From Coffea arabica (lineage: Eukaryota > Streptophyta > Magnoliopsida > Gentianales > Rubiaceae): a DNA stretch of 64,000 bases. Position numbers and translations under genes: made by a program. The stretch is taken from contig NC_092320.1 in assembly GCF_036785885.1 (NCBI RefSeq), positions 14,881,557 to 14,945,556 of the forward strand, given 5' to 3'. Below, in pieces: positions 59,193 to 64,000 of this stretch. Each line of letters opens with the position of its first letter. Positions within the stretch are counted from its first letter, which is position 1. Below the pieces are notes generated by a model. It made no database searches. It saw only the letters and a program-made list of their open reading frames with translations, and had not been told where the DNA came from.

Positions 59193-60840
59193 TTTCTTTA
59201 AACCTAAAATAACAAAAATACTGCTAAGTATCTGGATGCACCAGCAAAACTGAGACTTACTTCAGACAACAATTTAAGTACCATTAGTAGTAGAAGTTGT
59301 TCAATGTGTACACATTCTAGATGGTCAATTTTGACTTAAGATTCATTGGAAAATACAAAAAATTGGAAATCTAAGCCAGGTAAACTAATTCAGCTGGGTC
59401 CTAATCATGCTATTAGATCAACTATTAGCGCATTGACTGAGCCCAAGAATTTCCATACTTCCACTTTTTGTTTTCCCACCTTTTGGTTAAGAAGTTAGGT
59501 AGATTTTTAAACTAACATATATCTAAACAGATTCTCTGTACCTACCATACATGCAAAACCACCACTGATAGGCTTTCTGTTATCTATCATAACAACAGTT
59601 ACTTGCTCTCGTATCATAGGATAACCAACCAAGTATATAGTTTCATTTAGCACTTTCCAAGATCAACAGAATAAGTTGCAAACTTACCCTTTTACCAGCG
59701 AGCCATTGCTAATTCAATCTGACAATCATGTCATGTTTGCACAAACTTAAAAGGCTAACAGATTGCATTTTCAAATTCTCATTTAAAGACAAAAATAGAA
59801 GCCTCAAGCCAGTGCTCTTATAATTAGAAAAGAAGAATGGCGTGTCAATAATTCTCAATACTAAACGGATAAAGATTCATAAATCATCCGCCAAAAAATA
59901 GCATTCTATTAGTGGCAAAGTGATAGCTCACCAACAAGAGATACCTTTGCCTACTCCCTCCACCTACAACCTAATATTCTCTATTTTAAAATATTTCACC
60001 AAAATGGTTAAATTAACATCTTTCCAACAATTAAAAAGAAAAGAACTTTGAATATCTTGTAATATCATTCAAAACCAAAATTTTTGGTGCACAACAGGAT
60101 AAATTTGAGGGGGAAAATATCTGCGGATTTTCCCAGAATAAAAAGGTGAGTTTTATTTTTTTTTAAAAAAAAAAAAAAAAAAACCTATCATGTTTCCACT
60201 CATATAACTGGTTTACGAAGATTCGAATTTCATAAGGAAAAAAAAAAACCTCTTCCATGTTTATTCAGTCACAGAACTAATCAAAACTCATTCCTGGCAT
60301 CAGAAAATAAAAGGCTAAAAAAGGGATTTAATCCCTCCAATATTACCAAGAACAAGATTAAATTTTTTCAAAAAAGGGAATTTTTTTCACAAGCGTGGCT
60401 TCCCATATCCCCCAAAAAAAAGCCAAAATCATAAAAGAAGAACTAGCCCGGAAATGAAGATGCCAAATTGAAAATTTACACCACATTTTGAAAAAATTAA
60501 AAAAGATAAAAAAGAAAACTTTTACTCAAAAGACTGAATAAAACTGCTAATAATAGACTGAGGCAAAATCACACAACGAGATTATACATACCTACTCGAA
60601 ATTGGAATCGATTTCTTTTCGCCAGCAACAAAAATCGAAACTTTATAGTTATAGATTCTCCAAAATCGAAAACAAAAGAAACGAGAATAAAAAACGAAAA
60701 AACAAGAGTAAGAAGAAGAAGACGACTTGTTAGCGTAGTAGTACTAAAAGCTGAAAACAAATGTGTTTTGACCATGAATCATACCTGGGCTGATTAAAAA
60801 AAGCTGGAGGAAAGTTTCTCAGTGCTTGTCTGTATTAGAG
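59193..60840 (-). other. Probable SINAT 5' UTR intron(s) and promoter
   Basis: No separate gene is seen. On the minus strand a pyrimidine-rich leader-like stretch near 60680-60760 (TTCTTCTTCTTACTC) could be the first noncoding exon, and the start ATG at 59192 lies a few bases after acceptor-like sequence. A-runs at 60162-60183 and 60239-60249 are prominent. Confidence 0.4.
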
Positions 60841-60949
60841 ATGAGTCAAAGGCCCATGCAATGACCTTTGTCTCAATCTCCCCGTTCGGTTATTTCATTT
60901 TCTTTTTTTCCCCTATCATAAGATTTTGTGTTAGAAATCACACTGACAT

Positions 60950-61065
60950 TAATATTGTACATGTCATATCACCATTGGATGTATAAATATTACTAGAATT
61001 CAATTCAAATTTTATATAATTGATATTAATTCAAAACTGATTATCATTAGATTTTGTATTAATAG
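60950..61065. repeat. Dispersed AT-rich repeat, related to 62695-62990
   Basis: CCATTGGATGTATAAATATT, GAATTCAATTCAAA and AATTCAAAACTGATTAT parallel two more copies to the right of the nested elements (62695-62810 and 62864-62995). Confidence 0.5.
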
Positions 61066-61067
61066 CT

Positions 61068-62690
61068 CCGTTTGAATAAGCTTTTTTTTGGGTGTTTTTG
61101 AAAAATTTTATTATAGCAAAGTTTTTAGATTATATTTTGAAATAGGGAAAATCGTTCAAGACGTCTCTCACATCTTACAAGATGACTTTTTCTGTCCCTC
61201 ACTTTTAAAAGTGTAATTTTACGTCCCTTACAAATTTATATTAACCAAATTTGGTCCCTACCTAAGTTTCTGACTAGTTTTTGCAGGAATCCACCACGTG
61301 ACTTGCATGTGATCAATTTTTAAGGGCAAAATTATCAAATTAAATTTTTACATAATCTGATTCATAGTCCCTCACATTTCACAAAATGAATTTTTTTGTC
61401 CCTAACATTTTACAAAATGAGTTGTTTCGTTCCTCACATTTCAAAAAATGAATTTTTCCATCCCTCATATTTTTTAAAATGAATTTTTTCATCCCTTATT
61501 GATTATGTATACAAATAGCTTTTTTTATATAAATCCACGTATACGTCTATTTGATTTTACCTAAATAGTATGAATAACATGTAATTTATCTCTATTGAAT
61601 TTTATCTAAACATGCTAATTGTAGCTATACACATACTATTTAATTGATATATATAGGAATTTTAAACTAATAATTTTGTTTGAAACTCATGTATATATTT
61701 ATATGATTTCACCATTTGAACCTATTCAATATTTGTGACATTTCTCTTTTGGTAATAATTTATTTATTGAGTTGTATAATAAGGTCATCTAATTAATGGG
61801 TCCTAAGTCGAATTCTATAATTGTGCTAACAAATTTCAGTTTAAATCTGAAATATCTACTCGACACTTTCAAGACCAATAATTGAATTACTTACTTTGTG
61901 ATTGTGTTAAAATTTGAAAGTGCCAATCACTTATTTCTTTTTTGTCATACATTTCTTTTGTTTACTTTTTCTATCCAAATTTAATTCGATATAAACACTC
62001 GATAATATTTATGATTAAATGTCTTCTTTATTTTCAAATTTCGAGTAAAAGAAAATGAATATAAGTGAAAAACTAACAATTTTTTTAAACCAATGTATAT
62101 ATCTATTTGATTTCACTTGAGCAATATGAATAGTGTGTAATATATCTCTATTTGATTTTACATGCTATTCGTACTGTTCAAGTGAAATCAAATAAATATA
62201 TACATGGATTTAAAAAAATTTATTCATACACATGATCAATAAAAGATGAAAAAATTCATTTTGAAAAATGTGAAGAACGAAAAATTTTATTTTATGAAAT
62301 GTGAGGAATTATGAATCGAATTATATAAAATTTGATTTGACAAATTTGCTCTTAAAATATGATCACGTACAAGGTACGTGGTGTACGTGGTGAATTCCGA
62401 TCAACAACTAGTTGGAAACTTAAGTAGGGACCAAATTTGATCAATGTGAATTTGTAAGAGATGTAAAATTATATTTTTAAAAGCGAGGGACGAAAAAAGT
62501 TATTTTGCAAAATGTGATAAACGTTTTGAACGATTTTCCCTTTGAAATATTTAAGAGAAGTAGAGTTTTTAGAATATATTTTGGAATATTTTTTAAATAT
62601 TAAAAAAATTTAGAGTACTTTTTAAAAATTGTTATTGTATTTAAAAAACTAATTTTTGAAATCTGATAGATCCAAACAAAGAGTTTTTAG
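61068..62690. mobile_element. Older miniature element interrupted by the palindromic element
   Basis: The left part, 61068-61144 (CTCCGTTTGAATAAGC, GGGTGTTTTTGAAAAATTTT), and the right part, 62541-62690 (AAAAACTAATTTTTGAAATC, GATCCAAACAAAG), together correspond to the element nested at 20395-20660. They are separated by the complete Mutator-like element. The insertion point is bracketed by that element's 9-bp duplication, so the order of events is clear: this one first, the palindromic one later. Confidence 0.7.
61145..62540. mobile_element. Non-autonomous Mutator-like palindromic element, copy 2
   Basis: Same family as 447-1581: it begins GGGAAAATCGTTCAAGACG and ends ACGTTTTGAACGATTTTCCC, with a perfect 9-bp duplication TTTGAAATA at 61136-61144 and 62541-62549. 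Long inverted arms, about 61145-61600 and 62150-62540, again contain several units of about 30 bp built on the CATTTTACAAAATG palindrome (for example 61376-61500). The middle, about 61600-62150, is longer than in copy 1, giving 1396 bp. There is no transposase frame. Confidence 0.87.
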
Positions 62691-62694
62691 AGTA

Positions 62695-62995
62695 AAACTC
62701 ATCGTTGGATGTGTAAATATTAGAATTCAATTCAAAATTTTGTCCAAAACTGATTGTGTATGCACACTTAATGTATAAAAAATTAATCATTTTTTTATTT
62801 TTGTTTTAGAATTTGAATATTAATTTTTTTTAACGTATATATACTCATAGTATATACACATATCACATATCATTGTTGGATGTATAAATGTTAGAATTCA
62901 AAATTGTATAATTATTATTCATTCAAAACAGATTATATGTACATAATTAGTGTATACAAAATTAATCATTTTTTTATTTTTTGTTTTAGACTTTG
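62695..62995. repeat. Two tandem-like copies of an AT-rich repeat
   Basis: Copy A (62695-62810) and copy B (62864-62995) share CGTTGGATGTGTAAATATTAG / TTGTTGGATGTATAAATGTTAG (in part), then AAACTGATTGT or AAACAGATTATATGTA, and end AATTAATCATTTTTTTATTT followed by TTGTTTTAGA. A third copy is at 60950-61065. Confidence 0.6.
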
Positions 62996-64000
62996 GAAAC
63001 CTAGTTGTTTTTTTGGGTTACGAGGTTAAGTTAAAATAGGAAACGCGGCAGAAATGCCGTTGCCCACACGCAACGTTTAAAAGTTAAAAAGTTGAAAGTC
63101 CAAAAAATTTGCAGCGTCATATCATAGATGGATCTTCCTTGTATCCTTCGTTCTCAGTTCTGTTGCAGCAATTGCCACTGCAACTCTGCATTGCTGTTGG
63201 AGGAGTCTTTCTTTATTATTTTGTGCACCGCTTTGGCGTTTTCTTTCCAGGGAAAGCTATTACTAGTAGTACGTCATTCCACGTGTTTTTTGGTCCTAAG
63301 ATTAGGATAAGTGTGTTCACTTTCACATTAAAAGTTGTTTTTTTTTTTTTAACCTTATCTAGGCTCAGTTGAGCCTCCCCATTGAGTAGATTCCCCCCTC
63401 CCCGCCCTCTAGGAGTAGGAGTAGGAGTACGCTAGATATGTGACGTTACGACAAAAAAAAAAAAAAAATCTAGGTTTAGGGGTTTAAATTTAAAAATCTG
63501 GTAGTATTGTAATGGGATTTTTCTAAGGAATAATTTCGGAAACCTCTCTTAAAGTTTGTCGTAATATCACCTACTGCTCTAATAACTTCTCAACTAAAAA
63601 GCTCAATTTTTTTTAGCCAACAAATCTAGTCAACAACTAATTAAATTGGCATTCCACATTGGTTCATATTTTTTTCATAATCTGCTGGTAGTAGGTTATC
63701 AAAAGAACGGTCGAGTTGAATTTAATCAATCTTTTATTTCATAGTTTAGACAATGTTTAACAATTTGAGGAGTTTTGGTGAGTAATCAACAGTCTATAAT
63801 TGTTTACAAGACTGGATTCAAGAATGCTAAACAAACCCGTGTTTCTTTTGCTCCTTAGATTTGGACATTTGTTGAATTTTCCTAAGTAGTGAAACTAGTA
63901 CTTTTTTGCATTAAAATGTGATTAAGGGCTTATTAAAACCATTTTTGTTAGATTAGGAGATGACAAAACTAGTAAAATATTGGTTAAGCAGATCTTGGAT
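62996..64000. other. Window end, no gene supported
   Basis: The stretch 63000-63290 is less AT-rich and could include a first exon or promoter, but no frame there has a good start and family match. From about 63528 the phrase GGAATAATTTCGGAAACCTC resembles one end of a common plant repeat. Long T and A runs occur at 63338-63349 and 63453-63467. Confidence 0.4.

Noticed and set aside
63109-63372. Frame with a hydrophobic stretch (LCIAVGGVFLYYFVHRFGVFF) near the right end
   Set aside because: The frame starts at a TTG, not ATG. The overlapping ATG frame at 63128 has no family match, and no continuing exon is seen before the window ends. A first exon of a gene outside the window cannot be excluded.
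1-64000. LTR retrotransposons, retroviral relics and CRISPR-like arrays
   Set aside because: No paired long direct terminal repeats with polyprotein motifs were seen, and no array of regularly spaced identical repeats. The periodic units at 447-1581 and 18990-19345 belong to a foldback element and a short tandem repeat.

Overview
This is a window of plant nuclear DNA, almost certainly a eudicot. The genes are intron-rich and their introns are AT-rich with GT-AG borders. The protein families are plant-type: a PTI1-like kinase, a SINAT E3 ligase, dirigent protein, a GPI-anchored lipid transfer protein, defensin-like peptides and a pentatricopeptide (PPR) relic. The gaps are filled with short non-autonomous DNA transposons. 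I see no bacterial-style operons, no organellar gene block, no rRNA or tRNA that I can support, and no retroviral-type element. The species cannot be fixed from the sequence; an asterid is a guess.

Layout, left to right. 0-5 kb: a long-armed palindromic Mutator-like element (447-1581), then a six-exon gene on the minus strand for a small conserved membrane-like protein (1780-4810). 6-10 kb: an intact dirigent gene (6623-7210), a two-exon defensin-like peptide gene (8642-9167) and a truncated dirigent copy (9410-9712), all minus strand. 10.6-11.9 kb: a Harbinger-like element filled with a polypyrimidine block followed by a polypurine block. 12.5-14.1 kb: ribosomal protein eL21 with a textbook ribosomal-protein promoter. 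14-21 kb: repeats, including a complete 1.5-kb non-autonomous hAT (17227-18752), a three-unit tandem repeat and a nested inverted-repeat element. 21.4-27.3 kb: the eleven-exon CCR4 deadenylase gene, with an upstream ORF whose stop overlaps the main start. 29.4-30.3 kb: a GPI-anchored lipid transfer protein. 32.3-38.7 kb: a twelve-exon F-box/LRR gene on the minus strand with a complete hAT element in intron 3. 38.8-43.3 kb: mobile-element debris and a PPR pseudogene split by a Mutator-like insertion. 46.7-47.4 kb: intronless COQ4. 48.6-51.1 kb: a seven-exon PTI1-like kinase. 53.4-54.5 kb: a decayed cysteine-rich peptide gene next to another Mutator-like element. 56.2-59.2 kb: a SINAT-type RING E3 ligase. 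60.8-63 kb: a second copy of the palindromic Mutator-like element, inserted inside an older miniature element. The last kilobase shows no supportable gene.

The genes are functionally independent, as expected in a plant genome: translation (eL21), mRNA decay (CCR4), ubiquitination (F-box/LRR and SINAT), ubiquinone synthesis (COQ4), signalling (PTI1-like) and secreted wall or defence proteins (dirigent, lipid transfer, defensin-like). I rebuilt exon structures by hand from splice sites and family knowledge; every multi-exon model given here keeps an open frame and sums to a whole number of codons. The most unusual material is the mobile DNA: five elements have readable target-site duplications, several are nested, and one family is built from arrays of small palindromes. 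I found no convincing new multi-gene system.
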